A stretch of 64,000 nucleotides of DNA, taken from the NCBI GenBank assembly GCA_037074615.1, contig CM073558.1, positions 9,300,001-9,364,000 on the forward strand, read 5' to 3'. Positions 9,505 to 22,648 of the stretch are shown here, piece after piece. Under the pieces are notes generated by a model. The model saw only the letters and a list, made by a program, of their open reading frames with translations. It was not told the origin of the DNA and did not search any database. Origin of the DNA: Leucaena leucocephala. Lineage: Eukaryota; Streptophyta; Magnoliopsida; Fabales; Fabaceae. Positions within the stretch are counted from its first letter, which is position 1, and each line of letters opens with the position of its first letter. The position numbers were made by a program, and so were the translations under genes.

Positions 9505-11093
9505 ATATCCTATGAAGGGGTAGTTATAGATCCTAGCAAATTTGAAGCAGTACTAAGTTGGGAATAGCCAAGGACAGTGACGGAGATTAGAAGTTTTCTG
9601 GGTTTAGCAGGGTATTATAGAAGATTTGTTAAGGACTTTTCTAGAATTGCTCTACCGTTAACCAAGCTGACCAGAAAGAATCAGCAGTTCAAGTGGGATG
9701 AGAAGTATGAGGCTAGTTTTCATGAACTAAAGCATAAATTAACCATGACTCCTGTGCTGATTATTCCAGACCTGACTCAGACTTATGTAGTCTATACTGA
9801 TACTAGCAAGCTAGGGTTAAGATGTGTGCTGATACAGCAGGGACGAGTAGTAGCCTATGCTTTTCGATAGTTAAAGCCACATAAAGAGAATTATCCCACT
9901 CATGATCTGGAGCTTACAGCGGTAGTTTATGCTCTCAAGATATGGAGGCACTATTTGTATAGAGCTACCATAGAACTGTACTGTGATCATAAAAGCCTGA
10001 AGTATCTACAAGATCAAAAAGAATTGAACATGAGGCAATGGAGATGGATGGAATTTCTAAAGGATTATGATTTCTAGATTAAATACATCCAGAAAAAGCT
10101 AATGTAGTGGCCAATGCCTTGAGCAGAAAGGTGGTGCAAGTTGCTAGTCTCATGATCAAAGAGCTAGAACTGATAGAAGATGTATGAGATTGGAGTCCTC
10201 TGTATCAAATGCAGACATCAGAAAGTTCTTATGGAGGAACACAGATTAAAGCTTTCATTGAGGATGAGATAAAAGAGGCTCAGGAACAGGATAGGCTCAT
10301 TGAGATTTTCAAAGGTAAGCTGGAAAGAGGGGAAACTAAAAACTTTGATGTGTCCCATGATGGATTACTATGATTTAGAGGAAGACCACATATTCCCAAT
10401 GTAATGGGATTGAGAGAAAAGATACTAGAGGAGGCACATAAAAGCAAGTATACAGTTTATCCAGGTATGACCAAGATGTATCATGATGTTAAGAGTTTAT
10501 TTTGGTGGCCTGGATTGAAGAAAGATGTTGTAAATTATGTGTCCAAATGTTTGACATGTTAAAAGGTGAAAATTGAGCATCAAAAGGTAGTAGGGAAATT
10601 ACAACCACTAGAGATACTTGGTGGAAATGGGACAGCATTGCCATAGATTTTGTTGAAGGACTGCCTATGACTTCTACTAAGCATAATGCTATATGGGTAG
10701 TAATTGACCGATTAACTAAGTCGGCTTATTTCCTGGCAATCAATAAAAAGGATTCTCTTGAGAAGCTGGAGAAAATGTATGTAAAAGAGATTGTTAGACT
10801 ACATTGTATTTCCAGTAGTATCATTTATGACAGAGATCCTTAATTTACATCAAACTTTTGGCGAGCTTTACATAAAGAAATGGGAACTTCTCTCACATTT
10901 AGTACGGCCTACCATCCTCAGACATATGGCCAATATGAGAGAATGATCCAGACACTCGAGGATATGTTGAGAGCTTGTGTCTTGGATTTCAAAGGGAGTT
11001 AGGATGTCCATATGTCGTTGATAGAATTTGCCTATAATAACATTATCAGGCTAGTATTCAGATGGCCCCATTTGAAACATTGTATGGACATTT
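9505..11093 (+). pseudogene. pol: RT end, RNase H and integrase of element A, broken
   Basis: This continues the pol frame cut by element B. It holds the RT thumb region (F-L-G-L-A-G-Y-Y-R-R-F near 9597), RNase H (Y-T-D-T-S-K near 9796, where C has an Ala for Thr), then the integrase zinc finger (H-P/Y-G-M-T-K-M near 10457, with both Cys of the CLTC motif present) and part of the integrase core (A-M/I-D-F-V-E-G-L-P near 10640; the E-R of the DDE triad near 10940). Stops at 9567-9569, 9868-9870 and 10075-10080 replace CAA or CAG codons of C. At 11093 the coding match ends in the middle of the integrase and LTR sequence follows, so the last third of integrase, the chromodomain tail and most of the 3' LTR are deleted. 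Confidence 0.87.
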
Positions 11094-11462
11094 AGGGATC
11101 TTAAAGAGGACATATATAGCTTTAATTCCATAGGTAACACAATTTATTTGGATAAGTAACCAAAGAGAAATGAATTTTTAAAATTTAGGCAAAGAAACTG
11201 GAACTTCCAGATTTTACCAAATGAACAGTGATATTTAACCAATAAACTGATTTCGTGTGGATAAGAAAACCTCAGTTTCATATTTTCCCCTCAAATATGT
11301 ATGAAATATATTTCATTAGAAATTGGAACCACATTATTTCAATTTTTATACAATTAATTATGAATTTTCAAAGTAGGGTACATGTTCAAAGCAAATGATC
11401 ATATAAATGGTTCCAATCACTTCTAATGGAGTATAATTGAGGTTAAAAGTAAGGATGTGACA
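11094..11462 (+). repeat. Element A 3' LTR, terminal remnant
   Basis: From about 11105 it matches the last 400 bp of the element C LTR (for example 38440-38855) and ends AAGTAAGGATGTGACA at 11462. The upstream part of the LTR and the end of pol have been lost in one deletion. Confidence 0.85.
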
Positions 11463-11915
11463 TTATTCATAATACATTCAACATCATTTATCATGTCACA
11501 ACATCATTCAAATATTATATACATGTCAACACATAAGCATACCACATCAAGCACATAAAGAAGTAAGTTCACTACCTTGCACTTAAGCTTTCATCTTGAT
11601 CTTTAGCACTTGCTCCCTAGCTTTCCAACCATGAAGCCTTTATGTCAATCACTTCCCAACATCTTCTTGGATGTTTCAAGGTCCTAAACACATTCATATT
11701 CATCACATAATTCATTAGGACTCATGAGCTCCAACAATGTTCAAAACTAACCTTGTTACATTCTTTATTATCATAACTTTCTCTAATCTTCACTAATCAA
11801 CTTGGTTCTTGAACCAATTGATGTCTTGACTTTACCCCATACAATTTCATCTTTTAAATCCTTTTATGAGCTTAGAATCATGAAATTCTATCTCCTTCAT
11901 GGCCTACTGTACAGA
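11463..11915 (-). repeat. Element D left LTR fragment
   Basis: Minus-strand LTR sequence matching D's right LTR (for example 11803-11890 against 38861-38945, both containing AATTGATGTCTTGA). It begins right after the end of element A, so A appears to be inserted in this LTR, whose other part would lie left of the window. The right edge, near 11915, joins internal sequence of D by a deletion. Confidence 0.65.
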
Positions 11916-12832
11916 ACTGAACACATGCACACAATTCTTTTACTCATCTAACTTAGCTTGCCACATTACCCACTTGCTAAGGTACATACTCAAGCCTTAA
12001 GTACTTTATCTAGTTTTTGGTCATTACTCTTTCTTAAACAGGGGAGTCTCTTTATCTTTAAACTATTGCTTCTATAACTTGATATTCTTATATTTCTTAA
12101 CATCCTCTCCTTCTTGCTAGTCCTAATATGTTCTTGATCAGACTGCGGTTACTTTCTTGTTTTCACATAGAGAATCTACTCTTATGTATCCCTTTGAACT
12201 GGTCTTTTGTTTCTCTGTGCCTTAAACTATTTGACTTATCTATACCTTATGCTCATACTTTAGCTAATGAACTTTGCTAAGGTTGGTACCTTTATTTTTA
12301 TCCTTACTATAACACTTGGTAACTTTTCCTAAGCAAGGTTCACATAATGATTATGTTTTGTTCTTCTAGCGTTATCTTGATTTAACTCTTGTATCCTAAC
12401 TTTCTTGATCATGGTCTGGTCGATTTCTTTGACTTTAGATTGGTTAGCTTATGTATCGTTAATGAAGGAAACTGCTTCTTAGTTGTTGTTCTACTTAGTC
12501 CAGCCATATCGTGCTAAGAAACACAAGACCCTTTGAAGTATTAGCTGACTAAATCCAGTCTATTGTAATCACATCCATCCTACTAGCTTGTTGTGACTAA
12601 AATCATCTGTTATATTGTCACATATAACTCACTTGATGCATCACAACCAAAACTCCTTTGTGTACATTAGCTGACCATCTTACATGGTTAGTCACAATCA
12701 AGATTATTTGTGTTCCTTCATCGCGACCTAAGTACCTAGTCGTGACTTGAACATATTCTACCTAACTTGTCTAGGGTTGGTCAATCTAAATTAGAGCATC
12801 ACTAAGCCATTTGTTTTATGCTTGTAACATCC
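11916..12832 (-). mobile_element. Element D internal region, noncoding
   Basis: Matches the noncoding internal domains of B (7140-7900) and E (21120-22260). It includes a degenerate copy of the paired element seen in B (12494-12553). No gag or pol. It is cut at 12832 by solo LTR G and resumes at 25982 for a few bases that include a degenerate primer site (about 25993-26003). D therefore is a shortened non-autonomous element of the same group. Confidence 0.65.
12494..12553 (-). other. Degenerate copy of the paired element, in element D
   Basis: CTTAGTCCAGCC (12494-12505) and AGCTGACTAA (12543-12552) can still pair. The inner hairpin has decayed (CGTGC against ACACA). Compare 7645-7703 in element B. 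Confidence 0.4.
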
Positions 12833-13618
12833 TAAAATTTTCTTAGTTGGAAAATTCTAAGTTTTTAACTAAGGAAATTATTAGAGAAATGTAAATGGTA
12901 ATATCGACTGAATAAGGATCAAATCATAAAGTTAGAAAGTATTATGGCCAAAAGTACAAAGTAGACAAAACTTCAAAGATTAAACTGTAAGTATAGAAAT
13001 GTTCAAGGGACCTAAATGTAATTTGTGAAAAGTTACAAAAATTGTACTTTCAACCCAAAATAGTTTCATCTAGATTTCATATCTAAAAATATCGAGAGAT
13101 AAAGCACAAAATTTCGGGTTGAATGAGATACATCAGAATTTTGATTTGAGGTCCTAATTAATTGATCAAAAATCAGTAACTCTGAGAAAATTACTTGGAA
13201 TTTTTAGGAGACCGACTGGACATTAGAATTATGGGAGATTTTGAAAAAGATCACACTCCCAAAAAAGGTCCAGATAATCTTAAATAGAATTTTAAAGGAA
13301 TATTAGGAGCTTGTCTACCGGCTCTAAAAATTAAGATTTTATTCGTTGAGGGATCATATCTAAACTGAAGACCATAAAATTTTACTAGGAGGCTCAAAAT
13401 GAATGTAGATTGGTTATATTGGGCTAAGTCAAAGTCCAATAGTAATATGTGCTCAAACTAAAATAGGGACAAAATTGTAATTTTGAGAAATTTAGGCCGG
13501 AAATGGAAGTTCTAAAAAATATTCAAAAAATTCCCAATAAATTCCATAAAATGGAAAATGAGGTTCTAAGACATTTTTATTAAAGGAAAATGATAGAACT
13601 ACCCCTATATGAATTTTT
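12833..13618 (+). repeat. Solo LTR G, segment 1
   Basis: Starts TGTAACATCC and has the layout of the Tekay-type LTRs here, including the conserved GAATTTTGATTTGAGGTCC block at about 13136-13154. Interrupted at 13618 by a Copia-like solo LTR; continues at 15301-16727 and 25294-25976. The outer ends carry ATGCT (12828-12832) and GTGCT (25977-25981), a 5-bp duplication with one transition. No internal domain is seen, so it is a solo LTR. Confidence 0.75.
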
Positions 13619-15295
13619 TGTTAGGAATTGGAAGACATGCAGTAAAAATTAACTTAAATTTTTTTTTTATTCCCTGTCAGGATCTACCGTATGTGTTTAA
13701 GTCAAGTGGAAAGAAGTATTACCCTCAGTATTCAGTCATGACTTTCTCAGCTTCTGGTTGTGACGTCCACAGCTTCTCTCCGTGGCTCATGATCTCTTTT
13801 CAATCACAAGAAGTCAACGACTCAGGTCAGCTTCCTCTACTGGTATCCACACAAACAGCGTTCCAACCACGAACGACGTGCTAGCGCCTCCTATCCCTTC
13901 AGGGCTTACTCAAGAATTCGTCCTCTCTGTCTCTATTTCAATAGTTTCTTATCTGCAAACCTTTTATGGATTCCCATTCACACTTTTTTCTGTCCCAACC
14001 GTAGCTCCTAAATATCAGATATATAGGATGCTATGCGTGTTATTATAGACTTAGATTTTAGAATTAATCTTATATTAATTCTAAAATTAATACAATATCA
14101 TATATTGTATAATTTGATAAGAAACTAATTAAATAAATAGTGTTTGTATTAAATCCATCCCATATATTTAATTCACCTATTTATTTAATTTAAAATAAAG
14201 ATAAGATGGAATTACATTTGATTTATTCTCATAAATCAAATTTGAGATATGATATCAATTTGAATTTCAAATTCAAACGTGATAAAGATTTAATTTATCC
14301 TTATAAATTAAATCTTATAAATATCTCTTATATATAATATATATATACGAATTTATATATATACGAATATAAATATAAATAAACATATATATCCACACTG
14401 GATTATTCATTGAATCTGGACATGTCTTAGATTCAATGAATCTGGACATCATAGCTCGTGTTGGGCTATTTTGTGTGTGACCCTGTAGGCCCATATGAAG
14501 TTAGTAGTGGGCCATTTATTATACTGACTCATAAGTCACAAGCGGTCTCTAGCAAGACATCATGACTACCCAAATCATATGAGGATCGATGAACGATGTA
14601 ACCTTTTATACAACCATATCATGTCCCTTTTGTCACACGATATTTTGGTCATAGATCAGGCGTGGAGAATGTTATCGTCCTATTCCTGACCGTTACTTTC
14701 TCGATCCCTGAGTAGTCTGACTATAGAAATGGAACTACCTTTCCATTACAGTATGGTCATACATTTCTCAGACTCACTCATCGAGGGGCCCAGTAATATC
14801 TCTCTACGAATGTGAGAGACAAATTCCATCTTGACCATTCACATTACTTCGCACAGAAAACCACTAAGCCCGAACATAGTCTTTATGATCACTCGGTTAA
14901 AAGTGACTTTTGACTAGGTCAAAGCTGAGCGTTTGTCATGTAGGAATCCATGATGATCTCAGGTCAAAGGGCATAGTGACATGGTTTGTATATGAGAGAA
15001 GCTTATGACTTAACCCATGTAGCTCTCTCATAGCGGGTCGGTCCAATACCTTGTACTCTTACATGTGCCTATGACTTTGATTTATATCTCTATACATCTT
15101 TAAAGTCATACTGATCTTATTTTATCTCTGCTCCCGCATAGATGACCGACCAGGGACATTTAGGATAAGATCATGAGTTATCCAAGGATGGTAATCACAG
15201 TAAACATGCAAATAATATAATAACACAATTAATAAATTCATAAATCAACAATGTTCATAAGACAATGATTGGCCCCTAGGGTACAATTTCCAACA
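13619..15295 (-). repeat. Copia-like solo LTR, copy 1
   Basis: 1677 bp, TG...CA ended, with TTTTT on both sides (13614-13618 and 15296-15300) as a possible 5-bp duplication (low complexity, so weak alone). In element sense it starts TGTTGGAAATTGTACCC and ends CCAATTCCTAACA. It is homologous to 39182-41103 and to 56526-58230. The Copia assignment rests on this terminal sequence type only; no coding region is present. The plus-strand ORFs at 13609-14048 are antisense to the LTR and probably chance ORFs. Confidence 0.75.
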
Positions 15296-15300
15296 TTTTT

Positions 15301-16727
15301 ATCATATAATAGTTTTTCTTGAGTTATCCGACAAAATTAAGTATTCAGACTATAAAAAGACCTCAGAAAAATATAAGGAAATAAGGATACATATTTAAAT
15401 GGTCAATAATGATTTTAGATAAGCTAAATAGGGTCAGAGAGTATTCTAGAAAATATCATTCCATTAAATAATTTATTTTTCTCAAAAATCACCCGAATCG
15501 ATACTAGTTAATTCCAGAAAAATTGGAGAAAATTTAAGAAGCTCAAAGAACCCATGAGTTCATGACAAATGAAAGGGAGAAGGGAAAAGAAGAGGAAAAC
15601 TCAAAAGTTGTCATGATTGCAATTAAAAAGAGATTAAGTCCTAGCCCTTGAATCAAACTTTTAAGAATTGAATCTTAGCCCTTGATTCCCTTCACTTTTT
15701 TTCTATAAATACCCCCTCCCAAGACCTCCATTTACTGCAGCCCTCTTTACATTGAGGAAACTCTTGACAATTCAAAACTCAAGCCAAGATCAAAGCTTCT
15801 AACCTCCCAAAATCCAAGGATACCAATGTAAGCTTACTTCCAAGCATTTAGTGATTTATTTGGAAGTTTAATTTATGATTTTAGGGGTTGAGAACCATGA
15901 ATTTTGAAGGGGAGATGCTGTCCAAATTAGGAAAAGATGAAATTTATGATAAGGATAGCAAAGACAAGTTGAAAAGGATAATATGTAAAATGTTTAAGTT
16001 CATGAAATCAATAATATATTGGAATTGTTCTTGAAATAACTTGCTGTCCAGATTTGTGTACTCTATTTTAGGGTTGAGATATGATAATTTTTAGGCCTCC
16101 AATGTGTTCAAAATGCAATTTTGTATAGGGTAAAGTAAGAAGACCCTAATTTGAAGCCTTAAGCATCAAAGTGGAATTTTTTTAAAACCCTATATTGTAA
16201 TTTTCGTTTATGTCCGTATGGACAGTACAGGAGATGAAGAAATTTCAAACTTTGGATCACACCATTGATTCCTTAGCCAAAATTGTGTAGGATAGGATCC
16301 CGAGAGTTAATGTTAGTGCTTGGGAGAAATAAAACCCAATTTTAATTCAATAAAGGGTAGTTAGGCTTTTCAAGTTTGAATTATGTTTGAGAACTTGTAA
16401 TGACATGGAATTGTTGTTCACTAACTAGGATTTGACATTTGTGCAACTAAAGAACTTTAAGTCAACAAGGAAAGAGAAGGATCTCCAAGAGATAGCAACA
16501 ACTCTAGCTTTATCATTGTCTTGCAATTATTTATTGGTATTATTGTTTATGATGTTTGGTTGAGCATGATATTATGTGATGATGTGCAAGCTTGATGGGC
16601 TTCATGATGTGGTGATCTCCTTGCTAAGATTTCATGACAAATGCATGTTAGAGAATGCCAAAATATGAAAATGATTATGTGGCTCCCATATCATATAACA
16701 TGCTTTGGATAATTACTTGATGACATT
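15301..16727 (+). repeat. Solo LTR G, segment 2 (promoter part)
   Basis: Continues G after the Copia-like LTR. TATAAATA at 15704-15711 followed by CCCCCTCCC is the likely promoter. A 5' splice-site-like AAT|GTAAGC lies at 15825-15833, about 124 bp downstream. Cut at 16727 by element E. Confidence 0.7.
15704..15711 (+). promoter_or_regulatory. TATA box of solo LTR G
   Basis: TATAAATA followed by a C-rich stretch, at the same relative place as the TATA boxes of the C and H LTRs. Confidence 0.6.
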
Positions 16728-18441
16728 TGTAACATCCTTACTTTCATACGCATTAGGGACCAATCATTAGCATTTAGAACCACTTACAAGACCTTGGAAG
16801 TTCATTAGCTAAATCTGGAATTTTACTCTTTTTTGGGTTACTGTTCATATGGTATTCCAGATTAAGCAATGAACTTCAAAAAATTATAACTAATTCTAGA
16901 AAACTGGAAATGAAGTGGTTGAAAAAGCTACGTGAAGATAGCATCTTGAACTTTAAGGAAAAAATAATCTCTAGACCAAATGATTAGCCAATTAATGCAG
17001 TTTATTCGCCAAAGTTTACTGTTCATTTGGTCAAAAATCCTTGAATCTTCTTTATCTTGGCTTGAGTTTTCATTTTGCAAGAGTTTCCCCAAGGTATCAC
17101 AAGGCCACAGTTTTGGGAAGAATGAGGGGGTATTTATAGCCAAAATCCAAGAAAAATCAATTGACAAGATTGATTTGGTTACTATTTGATCTAAAGGCTC
17201 AAATTTAATCTTGGATTTTACTTTTTCATAAAAGAATAATTATGACATCATGTGGGATAGCTCATGGAACACCTAAGAGGGCTCGGTGGCGTGCTCATAG
17301 TGTAAGGAAGCTTCTGGAAAAATTCTAGTCTAATCCGGTACCGATCGGAACAGTTTCACAACAACTGGACTGTTTTCTGTGTTGAATTTTTCTATAATAT
17401 ACCAGGATATGTATTCTGTCCTGGAAATCAATGTCTATGCTTCTCATACCCTTGACATGGTTATACTGAGTATTTATCTACCATCCATTCCTTAGGAAAT
17501 GACCAAAATACCCTTGGTGTCCTTTCTTACACTATATTGACCCTAAGGGCATAATCATCATTTTACCCCTCTTTATACTGACTTAGGGTGTCTCTGGGCT
17601 CAACTAATCATATTTATACCATGTACCACATTTTTAGCCTATCCCAGGTGATCAAAATGCCCTTCATCCATCTCTAGTACAATCAGGGCATCCAAGGCCA
17701 TTTTCCTAATTTCGCACTTTTTTGGACACTGGCCCCTTCTACTGATGGACTGGTACCCTAGGTTCTAGGGCCTTCTTGGCATCATCATGGGCCTATATAT
17801 AAGGTCATATGATCTCATTCTATCTAGGCTTATATACCGATAAATTCTATTATCGGATCACGGGTGTTATCAAACTCCCGTCAAAATTCATTAATATGTG
17901 AATAACTTTTTATACATAACTTCTTCCAGAGTTCTGTCAGATCCAGGGCATCTGACACTATAGGGCACATTTTCCTGTAATTTGCCCACTTACATCTGAA
18001 GTCCATGAAATCTGATAAAATTTCAGATAACTTTTAGACTATCAGATAATTTACCATTGTCTGGAGTCCTAATAAAATTTATGTATCATGCCAAATTAAC
18101 CAGCGCAACTTCCTCTATTTACTGATGGAATGTGGGACTGAAAAACTTCCAGGTAGTTATAACCCTTTACGGGCTGATCTTTCTATAATTACAATTTTGC
18201 CCTTGAACTTTTTACCTAATTATATTTAAGTCCCTTAAGTGTTGGAAATTATCACTTTTGGCCCAAATCTTGTTTCTACTTTCACTTTTTGCCTTTAACA
18301 TTTTCTACTTTTCATTTTAGTCCTTCTCTTCCTTAAAGAATCATCTAACCTTTATTATTTCTTCTGATATTCATCATAATCCTTTCCAAACGTCTTTCCA
18401 CCATTAGTGCTATATGGATAGGGAAAAATTAGGATATGACA
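16728..18441 (-). repeat. Element E 3' LTR (left copy)
   Basis: Matches 23575-25288 end to end. TATA box at 17131-17138 (TATTTATA on the plus strand). A 79-codon minus-strand ORF (16928-17167) and a 69-codon plus-strand ORF recur in the other LTR only because the LTRs are copies; neither resembles a known protein. Confidence 0.9.
17131..17138 (-). promoter_or_regulatory. TATA box in element E left LTR
   Basis: TATAAATA in element sense, followed by CCCCCTCATTC. The matching site in the right LTR is 23977-23984. Confidence 0.6.
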
Positions 18442-21400
18442 TTTCTAGCCCCTTAAAATAAATTTCGCACTCAAAATTTACTTAGCACCTTAGTCAACAA
18501 TCTTGGATAGGTATCCTTGTCCTCTTGATGACTAAGAATTAGGGTATCTATCTCTTAAAATAAAGATCTTAGCATAGTACTTTTCATATTCGCAATTCTT
18601 CATATCTTTACTGTGGTGATTCTTCTATTCTGAATCAACTCAATCAGAGTTGAACTCTAGTTCATTCTATTACTTACGTACTCGCTATACATCTATCTGC
18701 ATATGAACTTCTCACCATACTAGACTTGTGAGTAGTGTCCATTTCTTTCATATCAAACTCCTTTGAATACTACTATATTCTGGAGTTTCTATTAACAACT
18801 CATCATACTTTTTAGTGCAATTATTTCTTTCTCATCTGAGTATCTAGCGGAATTCTCTGAATATCCGTTAACTCTCATTCTTATATCATCATACATTCTT
18901 ATAATCTTTAATAACTCATCATAATACAAAGAGAGGACTTATATCATTATTCTTTCTTTCATTGCTCTACTGCTAAACAACAGCACATAGGACCATATAG
19001 GAGCACATACTCTAACATGCATAATGCCTGGCCAACATATTACAGGACTACATACCTGCCCATTAATGCAAAGCTCTAACATCAGAGCTCAAGCATTCCT
19101 TCTCTTAATATGCACAGCTCTAACGCTCGGAGCTTGCATAGCTCTAACACTCAGAGCTTGCACTACTCTAACATTCAGAGCTTTAGCATATTATGTAAAC
19201 ATCACGTAATATAATGTAACATAAGGCCTGGCATTCTATGCAAGGAGTGGAAGCTCTCATTTGCTCTTTCACATGTAGTTTAACCTTCAAACATCTTATC
19301 CCTTTCAAAAAGGGAGCCTCTCAATTTGTTCATAGGGCTAACTATAAAGCCACCTCATATTGTACTTCTCATTTCATACTTCTCATAACATATTTCATTA
19401 CGTACTATTCATAGCACTTCTCATTTTGTATCTTTTCATATCATAACATGACATATCTGGCCACATCCGTCTACATCGCAGTTCATCTTTCAAATCCATT
19501 TCATTTGGACTTGACATAAGGGTTATAGTCTCTTATCATTCATAACCCTTTCTAACTTTTTATAGCTCTTTCTATCATTTTTCATAGTTTTGCGCACATA
19601 TGCCAAATTTCTATGGCATTCATACCTTTTTCATCACTTTCTAGGAGGTCACCCATCATTGGGCTACTCTTGCTTAAGCACGCTTAACTGAAATGTGCAG
19701 ATAAAAATCTAAAGCACTGGTGCTCACTGGCTCCAACCCTAGTACTTTACCATCTTAGACCCATCTTATACTATCTCTCTTGGGTCTATTTGGCCTTCTA
19801 ATCTCTTTGTCCTCATTTGGAGGATCTACTTACCTTTATTTTTAGTCTTTGTAATCTCATCGTAAGGATCTCTTTATTCTCATTTGACCCTTTCTCATAT
19901 CTTATGAAACATTCTCATAAATCTTTGGAACTCAGGATTAACAGCTTTAACTTTTATCACTTAGTTCCTAATACGTGTAAGGAGATTCTGAGTTCAGTCC
20001 CTAATAGTAATAAGGCTATCTGAAACTAGCATCATAGGTACTCTCTCTTTTATGAGTTAATCAACTTGTGAAGCTTCTATACCTTAACTTTTCCTTGGTA
20101 TTCGTCCTTCCAAAGAAATAATGTATTGATGGCTCATTACTTTCTTGCTCTAGGCTTGGTCTACTGCAACCCTCATAATCTACTACGATCAATCGTAAGC
20201 CTTTCAGGATCTAACTGCGACCCTATGAGCCATACCAAGATCTAACTACAATCCTCCAGAATTTACTGTGATTCTGTTGTACTGTATTCTCGTCTTTGGA
20301 AGACCTAAACTAATGGACAAAGTTACAAGGTTGGTGACTTCCACATCATTGTTAACTCTATAGATAATTCCTCAAAAATGATCGCAGAAGCCAATATCAT
20401 CTATTAGGACTTGACTCATTTCCTCTATCACTCAGGAACTTCATATACCATTCTCATATTTATAACTTTACTTTATCCATTACTGCAGAGAGCTACACAT
20501 GCTCTATCATGCACATGTCCATCATCATCTATTCATACATCTTACCCCTACTTATAGGATATATCCTGAGTATCATAATCATTTATCTGTAGATTTACTA
20601 TTAATTCTCATCTTTAATCTCATTCTCTATCTCATTGACTATCACTGTTTGATCACAATTTCTCTTTCTACTCTTTGGGACTTAACTAGCTAACTATCTC
20701 ATTTAGCCCTTTGCTATTGCTTCATCCTTACCGAGTTAAATTATTTAATTGCATGTCATAGGGCATGGGAGCAACATAACTTTCTCATCATATCTACTCT
20801 ACCCTGCATGTAATGTAAAGGGGAGTATTTATCCATCATAACATACTCAACATGCATAATATGCAAGGAGATGCAATCATTTAAGCAGTTTCTAACATGT
20901 GTGTCATCATATGACAACTGCAAGGAGATGCAACTTCTCATCATATCTTATGGCAACATAAACCATACCACTATCACATACATCTGCTCAACCATCCCTT
21001 ATACTCACATTACAATTAAATAATTAACCAAGTAGACTTTAAAGTATTATATTCCTTCATTACCTTAATCACTAGGTCCTGATCATTTATTTAGGAACCT
21101 GAATCATTTACTTATTTCAATTAGGTTGCCATTTTACCCTCTTACTAGGGTATAGACATAGTCCTTCTTTACTCTTTCTTACATAAGAAATAGGGAGTCA
21201 CTTTATCTTTGAATCTGTGGCTACCTTATTAGGTCATATTCATTCTATCATATAATCTCTTATCGCTCTTAAGACTTCTATGTCTCTAGGCTGAAGGATT
21301 TATGTGTCCTTGGCCTCATCGCAATCTAGCAGTAATCCATAACTAAGTCAGCTATTTCCTATCAGTTAACTGAGGAAAGGTCTGGCTCATATCTTTATGC

Positions 21401-22640
21401 CATTTAAACCTTTAAGTTTTCCCCTATCTTCCTGGATTACTAACCGGCGAGAGAAAGTAACTCTTACTAAGCCTTAAGGTTCATATAAATGAACTCGGTT
21501 TATTATCCATCAAAAGAGTTCTCTTTCCTTAGCTCTAACCTTTAGCCTCACGCTCACCTTTCTCTCTAATTGAGAGGAATGCTTCCTTTAAATTTCTTTG
21601 AGAAAAACTTCTAAAGTGAGCGGATCACTCTCCATCTCGTATAGAGTAACTTATGTATCTCTTAATTCTTTTAACTCTTTATGTCCATCAATCTTAGTCT
21701 ACTTTGGAGTAGACTGTGATTCTTTTCTGGTCTACCTCTAGATTTTGACTAATTCAGGTCACTTGGATCTCATTTATCACTTAACATTACTATTTCTGCT
21801 CTCTAGGACAGAGCGCTAGGTTACTATCTCTTCATGATGGAATCCCTCTGTGTTGGGAACATTAACTTTCTATCTATTAGCCATCACACCTTTATCCTTA
21901 AGTCATACGTTAGGCTCCTTTCTAGGTAAGTCTTTCATAACATAGATCAACTCCTGATGATCATACAGAGGATATACTTTTGAGCCTTTTCTTTAACTGA
22001 TCTTCTGTATCTCAGTGTATCGTACTATCTAACTTGCATGCACTCTCTGCTAAGCCTCTAACTGATAAACTCCAGTGAGGTCAGCATCTTATTCTTATCA
22101 TCAGGTCTCTGTGTATTTTAGTCACCACCTAAGTACTTGCTAGCTGTCTCATATTCTTTGTAACTTTTATTGGTGACCATCTCAAGTTACTTGTCACAGC
22201 TTACCAGCTATGTATTCTTCCGTCGCGACCATAGGTCATCTTCTGTCGCGGCCTAGTAGCTTGTAAAAACTCTTGTCTTTGAATGACTCTAAATTAATTA
22301 AAGCACATTCATATACATACATCATAGTCATACTTAAATAGGGAACATATTCACATACATGTTCAACCAACATCCATATTCCATATTACCATAATATTTG
22401 TACACACATTACATACATATCAATTACATATTTAGGGTACATCATAACTACCATACACATGAGTAATTACTTTTCTTTACACTTTACCTATTTACATTAC
22501 CCCTCATCTACTTCTACATTTCTTTCTAGGGGATTATAGACTGCACATACTTCTGTATATAGATATGCCACCCTTGAATATCAGCTAGCGGATCATTTGC
22601 CAGATACTGACTTAGCTCTATATGCCATGTAGGGGTATAT
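18442..22640 (-). other. Element E internal region, noncoding part
   Basis: Starts with the polypurine tract at 18442-18460. Most of it aligns with the internal region of element B (4871-7860), for example the hairpin array and the region around 19640-20080 against 5890-6350. No frame resembles gag or pol. ORFs of 60-70 codons here are scattered and unsupported. Confidence 0.7.
19073..19181 (-). repeat. Four-unit hairpin array in element E
   Basis: Units start at 19073, 19117, 19141 and 19165, the last three with an exact 24-bp period, as in element B (5304-5412). Units are inverted repeats such as GCTCTAACATCAGAGC. Confidence 0.75.
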
Positions 22641-22648
22641 GGAAGTAC

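Noticed and set aside
16928..17189. Overlapping plus and minus ORFs in the E LTR, repeated at 23774-24035
   Set aside because: LTR duplication explains the repeat; the two strands cannot both be coding and neither resembles a protein.
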